Part shown: positions 12,444 to 24,372 of the stretch, piece by piece
How the letters are laid out: each line of letters opens with the position of its first letter
Numbering within the stretch: position 1 is the first letter of the stretch
NCBI RefSeq assembly: GCF_001653235.2
Contig: NC_035792.1
Coordinates: forward strand, 2,914,001-2,978,000
DNA: 64,000 bases
Direction: 5' to 3'
Source of the DNA: Pochonia chlamydosporia 170
Taxonomy: Eukaryota; Ascomycota; Sordariomycetes; Hypocreales; Clavicipitaceae
Notes under the pieces: model-generated
Told to the model about the DNA's origin: nothing
Databases searched by the model: none
What the model saw: only the letters and a program-made list of their open reading frames with translations
Made by a program: the position numbers and the translations under genes

Positions 12444-13057
12444 TTTGGCGGTGTTTTTCGTTGCGAGTTCCGTGTCGGTGATTGACGATTCTTTGGAATA
12501 TTTTTTTTTTTATTTAAAGAAGGGAGGCTTTGGAGTATTGTTCGTATTTGACGCCCGAGTCGGTGTTCCGGACCGGTCAAGAATCTCGTGTTCAATTCGG
12601 CGATTGCGGTTTGGGGGATCTTGCTGATGCTTTCGGCTACAATGACTCAAAGTGATGGGTTTCCGGTTCTGGTCGACGTCCTGCGCCTGTCTACAGGGAA
12701 TGCAATGCGTAGAGCATTAAAGAAACGAATGAAACATTTAAAAAAAAAAAACCAGAGTCCTGACTCGGTCGAATGGCAGTTCTGATGGGTAGAATGAGTT
12801 GGAAATTTGGTGGTATTAAATGATGGTTTTTTGCGAGGAAAGGACCGGCCAGCGTCCTGGCGGACGGGAATAAGAATCGAAGACGACGAACAGACAAAAG
12901 AGATGGACGAAAGGATGAGGGTATCCAGATACCTGGTTGGGGAAAAGGGTGAAGAAGAAAGGCGCCAGCGGGCAAGGCGAAGGAAAATGGGGAGAGATGG
13001 CGGAGGACACACACATACACACACGATGGTGTCGTCTTGCGTGTCCGGTGCCATTTC

Positions 13058-13094
13058 GTCTCTTGAGTCTTGGGTCTTGAGTCTTGAGTCTTGA
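13058..13094. repeat. 9-nt tandem repeat (TCTTGAGTC type)
   Basis: About four imperfect copies of GTCTTGAGT in tandem. Too short to say more. Confidence 0.75.
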
Positions 13095-13503
13095 TGGCGT
13101 CGTTTTCTACACCGGAGTCCGACACGTCGAGTTTCAGGGCCGTGTCAGGACGCAGTGGACACCAAGGGGCACGGGCCACGGCCGGGAATGTGGCCAATCA
13201 GGGTGTGGCTTGTCTTGCAAAGTCGCCTAATTTGGAGGTTCTGATCCATTTTGAGTTTTGGGATGCCTGCAAGCGGCGGTGGATTTGACATGGACATGCA
13301 TCACATCACATCCGTGTGAATGATTGTGGCCATGACCTTGCTAACGCTTCATACTTTGTCAACGAAAATCGAACCATGGATAGAAGTAAGCTGGAGACCA
13401 AAGGCAGTGCCTATTACTCATCTCGATTGCGTGTCAAAATGCCATTGTGTTTTTTGCACGTAGACCGCCATGAATTACGCAATGTCCGATTATGGCAGAG
13501 GCA

Positions 13504-13637
13504 GAGGTCAAATGTGTCAAGTTCGACCATGTAAAAGGTATCGCATATCGCCCCATATACTAGGATGCACTGTAATATGCAGGAGTATACTTGAATGTAG
13601 CCAAATACATTTGACCACACACTGCACTGTACCTAAG
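13504..13637. repeat. Dispersed repeat, copy 1 (decayed)
   Basis: Shares an ordered series of blocks with copies at 14464-14560 and 18825-18950: GAGGTCAAA, AGGTATCGCATATCGC, GTATACTTGAATGTAG, CAAATACAT and ACCACACACT. Many differences between copies are C/T or A/G changes. Probably a remnant of a mobile element; no ends or coding sequence are visible. Confidence 0.6.
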
Positions 13638-14463
13638 CCTGCGTTCCTTACCTTGCAAAGGCAACGCAGCCAGCCTTCAACATCGAACCACCATGACTCC
13701 CCCACGCCCTTTAACATAAATGCTTTTGGGCAATATCTATCGGCACCTCAATTATACATATCGCCATTCGGAGTTAATGCGCCCGCCGCTCCTCCAGGTT
13801 GTTTCGGACACCCGTACCATAGAATCGAAGTTGTTTGGAGGTGAAGCACGCAGATCAATCACAACAGATCCCATATCTGGAGCAGATTATCGGACAAGAG
13901 AGAACCAACCTCGCCAGTAAGCCTGTGCAAATCCTGTCCGAAATAAAGCACTAGATAATCGTGCAATGTAGTCTGTCCGTGGCATTGGCCAGTAAAATTG
14001 ACGCACAAGGCAAACAATGCAACGGCTGCGTCATGCTCATGGACACGGACATTCCGTCTTCGGAGAATATTTGCATTGACTGACTCTATAGCTCGCTACC
14101 TGGCGCGGCTACATATGTCGACTTCACTTAAGTCTGTGCCGTCATTTGCGTGCTAAGGCTTCTATTATTAGGCAACATGTCCCTTAAGTGCTCCTCTGTG
14201 TGTTGTCGTTGCTAGACATCTGAGAAATGCACCCTTTGTTGGCAACGCATGACCATAATGTATTGTTACCTTTGTAATTTTGAAAGCCTTCCATATTTCT
14301 TGAGCAATTTGAAACTGTTTCCATTTTGTATTAGCCGCGTCCAGATCCGTCTTTCGGTTACAATGCCACAGACATGGTACTTTTCAGGTTACCAAAGATA
14401 CCAAGCCGTCTCCTTAATCTCGTCAATTTCAAAGCAGTCGGTCCTTGTAGACTCTGTTGGGAA

Positions 14464-14560
14464 GCATACGGCATATCGCAGCGTATGCCAATATATACTG
14501 AGATGTATTAGTGTATACTTGCATGTGGGCAAATACTTTTTACCACAGACTGTACCAAAC
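14464..14560. repeat. Dispersed repeat, copy 2 (decayed)
   Basis: Aligns with copy 1 and copy 3 over CATATCGC, a TATACTGAGATGTATTAG block, GTATACTTGCATGTGGGCAA and ACCACAGACT. By eye the identity to copy 3 is roughly two thirds, with the same block order and near-identical spacing. Confidence 0.6.
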
Positions 14561-14624
14561 TTCCCAGCGTCGAGCTTAATTTGGTGATCTGGTACAATTT
14601 TAAAAGTGACACAAACTTCGCCAT

Positions 14625-14677
14625 CTCGTCGTCGTCGTCGTCGTCGTTGTTGTTGTTGCCGTTGCCGTTGCCGTTGT
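14625..14677. repeat. Compound microsatellite (CGT)n(TTG)n(CCGTTG)n
   Basis: About seven CGT units pass into TTG units and then about three CCGTTG units. Not within a supported gene. Confidence 0.85.
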
Positions 14678-15144
14678 AGTAGAAAAGAACGAGGAAGAGA
14701 GGGGCGGAGGAAGAAACCATCTTCAACATCGAAGCTGACAGCTGATGGACTTCAAGTACTTTCGGTTGGCACCTGGCGAACCAAGTGTGCCAGCTGCCCA
14801 CGGAATGAGGGCAAGAACAAGAACGCTCGACATGGACATCGGGAACCATTTGATATCATTGACTCATTTTCAACCTCTTCTACTGTACGGTAAACGCCTG
14901 CATCTGGTCCTTTGCTTTTCTTTCTCCCCTTATGTTTCTCCGCTTTGCGCCCGACAAGGTATTTCTCTCCTTCATGTTACCACTAGAGTTTATGTACGCT
15001 AATTAATAAAACAACTGTATTTTGCTACAAATATCTTCTTTAGCTCGGGAATAGGTCCCATAGCACAGTCAAGAAGACAATAATATCATCCACCTACTCT
15101 CATCCGCATGCCCAGTGGTCATCGCCCTGACTCCTTTTCGCCAT

Positions 15145-16359
15145 TCACCAATTCTGAAAGGAACCTTCCACGGACGCCATATTTGCCTCGAAATAATCCC
15201 AGTCATCGCCAGTGTTACCATCCAAAAACGGCCTCTCAGTGTTCTCTTTAACAAGTGCTTCCCATCGTCCTCTCTCATTTGTCCGACAGCCTAGAGTCTC
15301 ACACCAAAGTACACCTCGATTATCCTCGGTAAAAAGCCTTTCTCGAAACTTTGTATCGAGTAGACAAAGCCAACCAGGGCTAGTTGGTTCGGAAACACGC
15401 CAGAGATACCGAAGCGACAGAGAGACTTGTCCGCCACGGCACAACCACACGTACACTGCAGCACAAATTCGACACTGAAGGGTGATCTGCCGACTACTAC
15501 ACCCACAGCTTGACAAAGGACGAAATAGTATGTCCATATGTACTCCCTCTATAAAGCAGTCGCAGATGCCGGTCTGAATGAACCCCTGGATCTCTTTGTT
15601 GGGGGAGATATGCGAGCAAAGCTTGTGGTTGTCAAAAGCACCGCCCACAACCAGGTTGGAAAGAGATTTTCGAAGGGTGGCCAGCGTGGGACGAGAGTCT
15701 GGGGAAATTTTCACCAGCGGTACATCCCAGCCGTACCCTATTGCGAGTACTCCCGGATGGCCAACTGCTTCCCGTGCAATAAGCCGTGGGAATCCAACTC
15801 CAGTTGGCATGTAGTTACGCTGGTATCTACACTCGGATTGATGAGATCGATTCATGCAGGCATATCGATACACAACACGCTCTCGAAGGCGCCGTTGGAT
15901 CTTTCCCCATGTGGTAGGCTTGGTTGATCTATGATCACACAGCCTAATGTGTCCGAGTAGCCCAATACACACTAGGATACCGCTCTTGCTGGCTTTTTCA
16001 AGATCCTCAGGGAAGAAGAGGGCACTGGCATGTAGGCGGCGGCAACCGTAACAATATCGCAAGCTGCGCAGCGTCTCTAATCTCTTGGACAGAGTACCAC
16101 TATACTCGGTCACTAAGCAGGAGTCGCAATATTTATCGTGATGCAATGCATTAGCGATGGCGTTTTTTTCCGCGGCGACCAGCAAATTCATATTGAAGCC
16201 CATGGGAGTTCTAGGCAATTTCAATCCTTGATGGAACCTTTTGAACTCCTGTCCTTCGAAAAGCGCCATAAGCATAGTCGAAGTCTGCCGAAGGCAATAC
16301 AAAGACGGTGCCGGTAGATAACCCATTATATGCAGCAACAGCTCAGCGGGCAAAGCCAT
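15145..16359 (-). CDS. F-box protein with Cys-pair (zinc-ribbon-like) central region
   Basis: From the ATG at 16359 the frame encodes 404 residues. The first 40 residues, MALPAELLLHIMGYLPAPSL and the following LRQTSTMLMALF, form an F-box, the module that docks onto Skp1 in SCF ubiquitin ligases. Two Cys pairs follow near residues 75-115 (YCDSC and YCYGC, the second in YCYGCRRLHASALF), a pattern common in fungal F-box proteins. More Cys clusters occur near the C terminus (SSCGCSS, LQCRICA). The same frame stays open upstream to 16707 through half of an octapeptide repeat array, so the protein may begin earlier. A likely 5' part of the gene (16547-17203) is in another frame. Substrate unknown. 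It could be an intact short gene or the 3' half of a broken one. Confidence 0.72.
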   Translation of the reverse strand: MALPAELLLHIMGYLPAPSLYCLRQTSTMLMALFEGQEFKRFHQGLKLPRTPMGFNMNLLVAAEKNAIANALHHDKYCDSCLVTEYSGTLSKRLETLRSLRYCYGCRRLHASALFFPEDLEKASKSGILVCIGLLGHIRLCDHRSTKPTTWGKIQRRLRERVVYRYACMNRSHQSECRYQRNYMPTGVGFPRLIAREAVGHPGVLAIGYGWDVPLVKISPDSRPTLATLRKSLSNLVVGGAFDNHKLCSHISPNKEIQGFIQTGICDCFIEGVHMDILFRPLSSCGCSSRQITLQCRICAAVYVWLCRGGQVSLSLRYLWRVSEPTSPGWLCLLDTKFRERLFTEDNRGVLWCETLGCRTNERGRWEALVKENTERPFLDGNTGDDWDYFEANMASVEGSFQNW

Positions 16360-16380
16360 GAGAGGAAAAGTCGAATCATG

Positions 16381-16777
16381 ACTCGTTACCTGATTGTTCA
16401 GGTTAGAAGTCATCTGGTCGTTTTCTTCACAAGTCGTCTGGCTATTTTCTTCAAAGTTTGTCTCGTCACTCTGTTGAAAAGTCTCCTGGTCGTTCTCCTC
16501 ACAAGTTGTTTTGTCACTCTGTTGAAAAGTCTCCTGGTCGTTCTCCTCACAAGTTGTCTCGTCGAGTCGTCTGGCTATTTTCTTCAAAATGCGTCTCGTC
16601 CGTCTGTTGAAAAGTCTCATGGTCGTTTTTCTCACAAGTTGTCTTGTCGCTCTGCTGAAAAATCTCCTGATCACTTTCTTCACGAGTCCTCTGGTCGTTT
16701 TCTTCAAAGTTCATCTCGTTGTTTTCTTCAGAAGTCGTCTCGTCGCTTTGCTGAAAAGTCTTCTGGTCGTTCTCCTC
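16381..16777 (-). repeat. 24-nt coding tandem repeat (acidic octapeptide array)
   Basis: About 16 degenerate 24-nt units on the minus strand encode alternating octapeptides of the EENDQETF and QQSDETTC types. The distal units (16777 to about 16575) read in the frame of the 17203 ORF; the proximal units (about 16570 to 16381) read in the F-box frame. Around 16556-16574 the register slips: 37 nt lie where two full units (48 nt) would be expected, an 11-nt shortfall that changes frame. Confidence 0.85.
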
Positions 16778-17203
16778 GCACACGCGCCGAAATTTTACCA
16801 TAGACCTCAACTTGCAGACGATTCTTGACAAAACTCTTTTCCCTTTTGATCGCGACCAAGTACGAGAAGCTTTCGGAGAGTTAGAGGGCTCAGAGGGTTC
16901 AGAGGGTTCAGAAGGCTTAGAAGATTCAGGAATCTCAGAAGGTTCAGAAGGTTCAGGAGTCTCAGGAGTATCAGGGATCTCAGGGAACTCAGGGAACTCA
17001 GGGAACTCAGGGAACTCAGGGAGCTCAGAAGGCTCGGAGTCTTCGAGATCATCAGGCAAAGCAGCGTCGATTGGTGTTTCCCCTAGAAGAGGGATGCCTG
17101 GCGCAAAAACCCCACGAAACCTGGATTCAGGTACACGGAACTTTATGAAAAAGGACGATCGCTCAAAGAAACCTCTGTTCAGGAATAGATAAGGTTCCTC
17201 CAT
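16547..17203 (-). pseudogene. Repeat-rich 5' ORF, probable frameshifted N-terminal part of the F-box gene
   Basis: From the ATG at 17203 an open frame of 218 codons runs into the F-box gene and stops at 16547. The N terminus (MEEPYLFLNRGFFERSS) has no clear signal peptide. Residues about 50-110 are a Pro/Glu/Ser/Phe repeat region (PEFPEF, PSEPSE), then a basic stretch (SRSKGKRVLSRIVCKLRSM), then nine acidic octapeptides. The last units of the same array continue in the F-box frame, so this looks like the front of one gene broken by an 11-nt slippage. It could instead be an independent short gene, or an intron I could not find may join the two frames. Confidence 0.55.
16875..17045. repeat. 9-nt minisatellite coding Pro/Glu/Phe/Ser repeats
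   Basis: Imperfect 9-nt units on the plus strand of the TCAGGGAAC and TCAGAAGGT types. Five nearly identical TCAGGGAAC units lie at about 16979-17024. On the minus strand they encode EFP and EPS tripeptides in the upstream ORF. Confidence 0.8.
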
Positions 17204-18824
17204 TGCTTCAGGCTACTTGACTGCAGAATCCGATGGTCAACTGGTGATTTTTCCAAGTTCGACTGACACGGACTGAGAATGTTGGTGAAGCCTGGGGTGG
17301 AGGGTTCTTGGTATAGAATCCGTAAGGCGGCGGTATATCTGGTGGGAGATTGCAACTTGAGAAACCCGAATAATTGTCTTTTTTAAGGGCTTAAATACAC
17401 AACTTGGGCATTGATACGCCGCCCTTGAATACATTAAATATGTTGGCCACAGGGGGCTGAGCCGTGGCTTCATGTTCTTAAAATCACAAGAACTGAACTA
17501 ATTATTTAACCTTCAACTTCGCAGTAGCCGTGGTTGAGTCATCCATAACGTGATGTATTTGTAAACTTACCTCTCTTTAACTACGAAGACTAAATTGTCC
17601 GGATGCCCATGTGATGACATTCTTGCTCCCTGCGTGTGTTATTGAGTTTTATCTGTGCCTCTGTTAGGTCGGGCGTGAGTTTACACGCTCTTGGTCTCCC
17701 AAAATACATAACCTAGCTATTTTTAGCGCCAAGGTCAAAATGTAAATAAATTAATTAAATGTCGTGCTGGTGGGCGACCATGGTAAAGTCACAATGGCTA
17801 CTTGCCTAGCTTAACGCGAAACCTTATGTTGCACCACCACAATAAGTTTTGGTGTCACGGACTATCAGGAAGCTTTTACTTCACTTGATAGTACTAACGA
17901 ATCTTCACTGGGGTTGCAAAGTCCGGTTTGGGACGTCATCGTCACAACCGCTCTACCGGACACAGCGTCCTGTCATCAAGTGCATGAGAAATAGGTATGT
18001 CATTCGCTAGACGCCAAAGAAGTCATCATCTGGAAGCGCCGTATGACCATTTTGGGGTAAACATCAATAAATATCGTGGTAGTATTCCTGCTGGCTGAAC
18101 CCGCTCCCAAAGACGATGTGCTTCTGATTCCCGTCTGCCGTTGGCGGAACAAGCTGCCGCCTACTCTTAGTCTCTCCTTTTTCTGATACACGAGATTGCA
18201 TCGTCTCGGTTTTGTACAGTTTTTGAACTATCCCGCCCAAGAATACATGGAGTCTCGAGAGCGGTGCCCTTTCTCACTTTCTGTGCAATAAGCTGGGTAA
18301 CATGACCTGACCACCGTCCTTCTGTAATGACTGCGAGGATCTCGCACTTTTATGAAATCGTTTCTTCATATTTAAGAGATACATTCCGTTAGGCTTGAAA
18401 GCCTATCAGTCTGAAGTTGGTAATTGTAACTCTCAATTGTCTTCTCTTGGATGGCCAAGATGGCCATGAACAGTAGCAAGGATCATGAACCCTGTACCCC
18501 AGCCTCAATTTCGCACTTAATCCTTAATGATTTAACTCAGAGGCAGAGATCTGCGTATGTGCGCTTTATCGGGCAGTTGAGTCGTGTCTTACTGTCAAGA
18601 GATGTCTTTGAACGAGTACTGTTCTGACGCGTTGATTCAACCACACAAAGGAATTATGTCGTATAACTGCCAGCAATTCCCAACCGAGCACGAACCGCGA
18701 CGCGGGTTTAGTTTTTCAATCCGAGCATGCTACGTCCTCCGTGCATATTCCATCTTTTGGTTCAATGTTCTTTTTAATCTAGTACTCCATTCTCATAACG
18801 TAACACATCGAAAAGTCTACAGTG

Positions 18825-18950
18825 GGAGGTCAAAAGTGCTAGACCCAGCAGCAGGTATCTCATATCGCGCGGTGTGCTTGGGCATACTGACGCATGTTAG
18901 TGTGTACCTGAAGGTGGGCAAAAACATTGAACCACACACTAACGGCTTGC
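18825..18950. repeat. Dispersed repeat, copy 3 (decayed)
   Basis: Same block order as copies 1 and 2: GAGGTCAAAAGTG, AGGTATCTCATATCGC, GTGTACCTGAAGGTGGGCAA and ACCACACACT. The GTATACTT versus GTGTACCT differences between copies are transitions. Five kilobases separate it from the other two. Confidence 0.6.
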
Positions 18951-21900
18951 CATGTAGGGTAGTTCACTTATCAAATAACAGCAACATCGCCTTTCACAGA
19001 CAAACCTCTTGCAACTCGCATTTGAAAGACACAGGCGGCGTCTCTTGCTTTATAAAGGCGTTTTGATACAAAAGGGTATGCCCTTCATATGCTTGAATTC
19101 GCCCTTTCCTCTTTTGCTTGTAAAGTGAGGGACAACCTTGTCTCAACTGCCACGCGGTAGTTGCTGGAACTAGAACAAGCTTCGCCAGCTTCATACCCGA
19201 TCGGCACAAATTCATGAAGACATCCACCAAGTAAGCTTTCCGGCGCTACAGGGGCTGCGCGCCTTGGGGTTGATACAGCAGTGTAAGATTTGCAAGTTAT
19301 GCGAAATGTGCGAGCACATTTCAGGGCTGATCGATATACTCCATACGCACAAACGAAAGCGTGAAAACTTATTACGACGAGCCTACTATGAATGCACAAA
19401 GTGAATACAGTCGAAAGGGCTATAGGCGGGCTTTCGAGCTCACCCGTTCTCGGGAATTGTGGTCGCAACGTGACCTGTTGTTCAAATTATGTCAGTGGTA
19501 GAACTGGTCCCGTAACTACAATAACCAACCTCCGGCTTCGCTGGTCCGCGAATACTCTGGACTAGAGAAAGGCGGCTCGTCTCTCAAGGACAAAGCTCAG
19601 TGCTGGGATAGACTTCTCGCTTGGAGAGCAGAAGAGACATAACGGTGCTTGAGCCAAGTGGTCTTCGACTCTAACCGCCAAGAGCATATTTCGCGTCATC
19701 CAGCACTGCGCATGCACACTGTGCCATCATAGCTAGCTGCCTAAAGGAGGAAAGCGCCTGATCTCCCTCCAGCCCTGGCCGTAGTCGTTGTCGACAACAA
19801 GGGTGGGAAGAAAGATACGATACAGGGTCCGTGGACTTGTCATTGGACAGGCTCCCATGTCCTCGTGTCGTGGAATTGTTTTCAGGAAATGCTTGTCTGG
19901 TTGTCCTCGGTGTGGCCCCTTTCGACTCCCCAAATCAAATTTAACGCGGCTGCGTTGGCTGCGTTGGATGCCCTTTGACTCCTTGAGTCCTTGCCACACA
20001 TCTGATGACCAAACTTGGGAGCCAAGTCTGCTGCCATTCGTGGGCTGTTTTTCTCGTCATGGTCTAATGTGGTTCCAGGTCCCGCTGTGGGTTTTTCAAT
20101 ATGCCAGCGTTCGGGGTATCCATTCAACCTGGTCTAGACTTTTTTCGGTCACAAGTTCGTTATCCTTGAAATAACCAAGCCTTGATGCTGAGATTCTTAC
20201 CGATGCCGCAACTTGTAGATTGTGCCAGGTGACGCCCTGTCCAAGCTCTACTTTTCAATACCGATGTATCCTGAATGTGATCTCTTCAACACATTGACAC
20301 TGTTGTAAGCTGGCGTTGACCCATAGAGGAGCAACGATATAATTTGTCTTGGAGTCAATGCTAAGCATGGCACTGCTGGAACTAACTGACAGCCTCGGTG
20401 GCAGGAAAGAGAGTGTTGCAGGGACATTCACTTACCATTATTCCATAATATTGCCCAACATCTTTGGAGTACCTCAGATTGAGTCTGGCAGATGCACTTT
20501 TATTATTCTATATTTGCTGCTTACCTTAATATTCCGATCACTGTAGCCTTGTCGTGAACATACACACATACTCTGTAGTCATACGCATATTAGGAAAGGT
20601 CAAAACACCCGATAACCGAGCCCCCCTACGATAGAGGGGGGAAGGTATTCAGGTTCCAAGCGGCAAAGAGGCAACGACGCAAGTGACTCGTCGAGTTTCG
20701 TTGGTTCAATGACGATGGACACTTTTCGATCGTCACAAGTTTCCAGAGCCGGGTTCCATCTGGTTATCACAGGCAATGGAGATCTTGCTCACACTTACGG
20801 TCCTTTTGTTTAAACTAGCACACGCTCTCTCGTCACAGCTTGCTAGTCGATACATGCATGGTTTGATTGCTGACGAGGATGGTGAGGAGGGCTGAAGGTA
20901 ACCGATTGCCGTGTCCCGCTCATTATCCAAAGGCAAGCCCATATGGAGTGTCACTTGGGCAAGGGATCGATTGATCACCGCCCACTAGCTAGGGGCTTGG
21001 TGCCCCGTGTGTGCTGTGAAGGCTACATTGGAGTCCTCAGCCACGATGGCCCCTATGAGTACGATGTGTGTCGAGTCAGACAAGGGGCGGATTAGTGCAA
21101 CCAACAATGCCCGTGAGAACTGGTGTTTTCATCTCCAAGGCATTGAACTCGTCCGTGAGCTGCGCCTGGTGGTGCCTGTTAGCCACCTGCGCCAGATAGA
21201 TAGTTGCTGAGATTTGTGAGGCTATCCGTGGTCTATTGGAGATATGCCAAGCGAGACAAATTGGCTGGACCCAAAGATGATAGCATGCATGACCGCAGAC
21301 TGATGGCAGTCGAATCAATCAAACTATCGCTGCGTCCTAACCCTCTTCCTTCCATTCACGGTTACGGCTCCACGTGTGTGGAACGTCCAACCGAGTGCCA
21401 TCTGCATCTTCAACAAGGGACGGGAGAAGGCGAAGTGTTTGGGAACGTTGTCGGCAGAAGGGGGATGGCGTTGGCCGCGACCCTTCATCAGAACTGGTGC
21501 GAGTGGGGCCGAGTCATCTTGGGGAACTTTGGCGGCTGGGCCAAAGGTCAGAATTACCTAAAGGCCCGGTTGATAGTACGGACAGTTGACGTCTGGTGTT
21601 TTGTTGTGGATAGGTCAGTGGCGTCTGGTGAAATCCACACAGTTTAGTTTTCCCAGATTGCACCAGACATCAAAGGTCCTTCTCATCTCTGGCCCTACGA
21701 GGACAACCTCGGGAAGAAGGAATCTGGTGAGTTGTTGGTTTGGCAGCCCCCAACTTTATGTGGCCCTACCTTGATGTTTCACGGATCTGTGGGACCAGCA
21801 GCAAGAGACTAGTTCCAACAGCGATCCGTACGGAGAGCACGCCAGACGGAGAACGCTATGAATGTCAGCCATGCATCCAGGCATCTCAAAGCAGCAATCC

Positions 21901-23224
21901 CATGCCATTTACGGAGCAGGTTGACGAGAGCGAGAGACAGATTTCTTTCTCCAATGCACGGACATCTGGACTCGCACACAGGTACAGAAACCTGCCGCCG
22001 ACACTTTTGCAGGTACAGAACTTCAAGGCGGCACGATAAAGATGGTGGCTTGATATGCTGTCGGGTGGTGGTGATTGGAGTCAATGGCGCCGGGATAAAG
22101 AGCAAGTCTGACCCGATTTCTCTGCTGGTGACCCACGTTTTGTTTGTAATGTTGAATGCTGACTGGCGGCGGCAAGTTCTGCCAAGTTGGCCACTTGTGG
22201 ACAATGCAACCTGTATGTACGGAGTATGTACGAGGTATGTACAGTACCGTACTGTATGGATGATATGCGAACTATCGATAGGCAAGGCCAGCTGGGCCAT
22301 ATTACAAGCTGTGTGCTATCGATGAGTATTGTGCCAACTGCCCAACTAGAAGCCAAGGTGCCTGTCCAGGTTCCATGTCAATGTTGCTCCATACCAAGAA
22401 CACCGATGCAGTTTTGGAAGCGGCAGATGCTCACCTCGCCCCTCCACAACCAGGGCTGTGCCTCTGGTCCAGGCGGTGCTGTTGCTGGCTCTTGCGTTGT
22501 GGATGTCTTGCTTCCGTGTTTCTGCGTCCAGGATGACCACGCAACCCACGCCAGACAATGCCAGACTTGACTGGGAGGGGAGACTCGGGGGACATTGGAG
22601 ACTGGGATTCGCGAGAGGGTGGGCGGGACGACTAGCGAGAGGGAATGGACAAGGGGATTAGGATGGATAGAGAGGGTCTGGTGTGGTTGTGTGGATAAAG
22701 TTGACGAGCCCTGCAGGCAAACAAGTATGTGCGTACTCCGTAGTTGTAACTCGGAATGGCATGTGCACATGTGCATCTGGGTTGTCTCTGGCGTCTTGTG
22801 CAAAATAGTCAATCGCTCAATGTTTCTGCTCAACAATTGACCTTCGTGTCGGCGTGTGTTGTCGAGGCATGAAATGTCCCCCCCCTGTTATTCCACGCAC
22901 GACATATGGAGAATGCACAGAGTACGGCTGTACTGTGTGTAGAACTGGACACCCAAGGCTGGAGGAGTGGCTCAAACCGTAAACACACTGTGTAAAGAAC
23001 TGTGCACATCGCGGCTGACACCTCATCAAGCCCTGGTAGTGGCCCACTCTGAACCCACTCAGTTGATGGGCCTTCATTCCAACACGGCTGCCGCAATGTT
23101 TGGTGGACCAGTCTTGGGAAGCTTGAATGTTCAATGTTAATTGCTGGCTCGAGCGTGCAGGCTCTCGTTGCTGGAACCAGACTTGGATTGCTTGGAGGGC
23201 TCAATTGGACTGGACTGGACTGGT

Positions 23225-23261
23225 GGATGAGGATGAGGGATGAGGGATGAGGGATGAGGAC
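23225..23261. repeat. GATGAGG heptamer run
   Basis: About five imperfect GATGAGG units in tandem on the plus strand. Confidence 0.8.
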
Positions 23262-24372
23262 CATGAGAACAAGCAAGCAAGCACGAGGATTTGATGACTT
23301 GGATGAGGAGAGAGACGGCATTGTGCCCCACTAGTCTGGCGTCGGATCCAAGCACGACCCCGGCCAGAGAGAGAAAAAAGGACCAGATGGACCACAGCCG
23401 GTTCCTCCCCCTGTCCTGCCACACTCTTGCCAGTTGACCAGTCCGCTTCGTCCTCTCCACCCAGCCTGGTAATTTGGGGAACCAGTGATGTGCCCGGTTC
23501 TTGTCGACTTTTGTCGACTGCTTCCTGTCTTCTCTATCTTGATGGTGCGGTGGTTGAGTTTGGCGTCTAGTTTTAATGTTGGCAAAAACCCTGGAGGACC
23601 AGCCACCCAGCACTCGCCGCTGTCCATCCATCCATCCAACCATCCAGCCATGACATCCCTCCCCCCCTTCTTGAGAATCCACCGTACAGTATGAGGTTTG
23701 TTGTGCTATCACGTAAGGTACATTCTCGGTCGCCCAGCGGAAGAGACACACAAAGACACTGGGCCTATGTTCGCACCATGATCTCAGCAGTAAGTCCAGG
23801 CCGTTCCTTCCCTCTGTTGCCTCGTGCTTTCCTTGTTGCCTTACGCCTGGCTCGCCTCCCCACGGCCCCAAGTGCCATTTGATGCGAGCAGACTCCAGAT
23901 CCAAGGCTCTGCTTTATGTCTTTGTAATGTTCAAGACGAGCTTGACGCGACTGTAGCGACAAGCACTTGACCAGTCAGACAAATTCAGGCATAAAGGCAG
24001 ATATATGTGCAAGCAGACCAGACCAGACACAACTAATACGGAGTACTTAACTTCTGTCTGGTGTCGACTGGGGCCATCCTTCCTGCCTGGCCTGGCCTGG
24101 CCTGGTTCCTTCTCCGTGCTGTCAAGTCTGTGCTCGCTTCCTTCCGCCACACGCACCCAGTCCATTGCAATCCAATCCACTTCAGTCAACACAGAGACGC
24201 CAGACTCAATCCAGCAGAGCGCGATCCCCCCCAACCTGGTCTCCAGTTTGTCTCTCTCCCTCGAGCTAGCCTGAGCCCAGCAACCCAGCTCAAGCCCGCG
24301 TCGAGTCTTTAGCAAAGGCCGGCCGCGACACAAAGCACCGGGCTAAACCAGACCAGACAACCAGACTCCAGT

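Larger units (their letters stand above)
12444..15144. other. Gene-free region with simple repeats and repeat relics
   Basis: Upstream of the tetraspanin gene and downstream of the F-box gene. It contains two diverged copies of a dispersed repeat (13504-13637 and 14464-14560), a TCTTGAG-type run and a trinucleotide run, listed separately. A 168-codon minus-strand open frame at 12691-13197 is low-complexity and looks like leader sequence. I see no convincing gene. Confidence 0.5.

Noticed and set aside
12691..13197. 168-codon minus-strand frame upstream of the tetraspanin gene
   Set aside because: Low-complexity Phe/Ser/Pro-rich product overlapping simple repeats; more likely tetraspanin leader or promoter.
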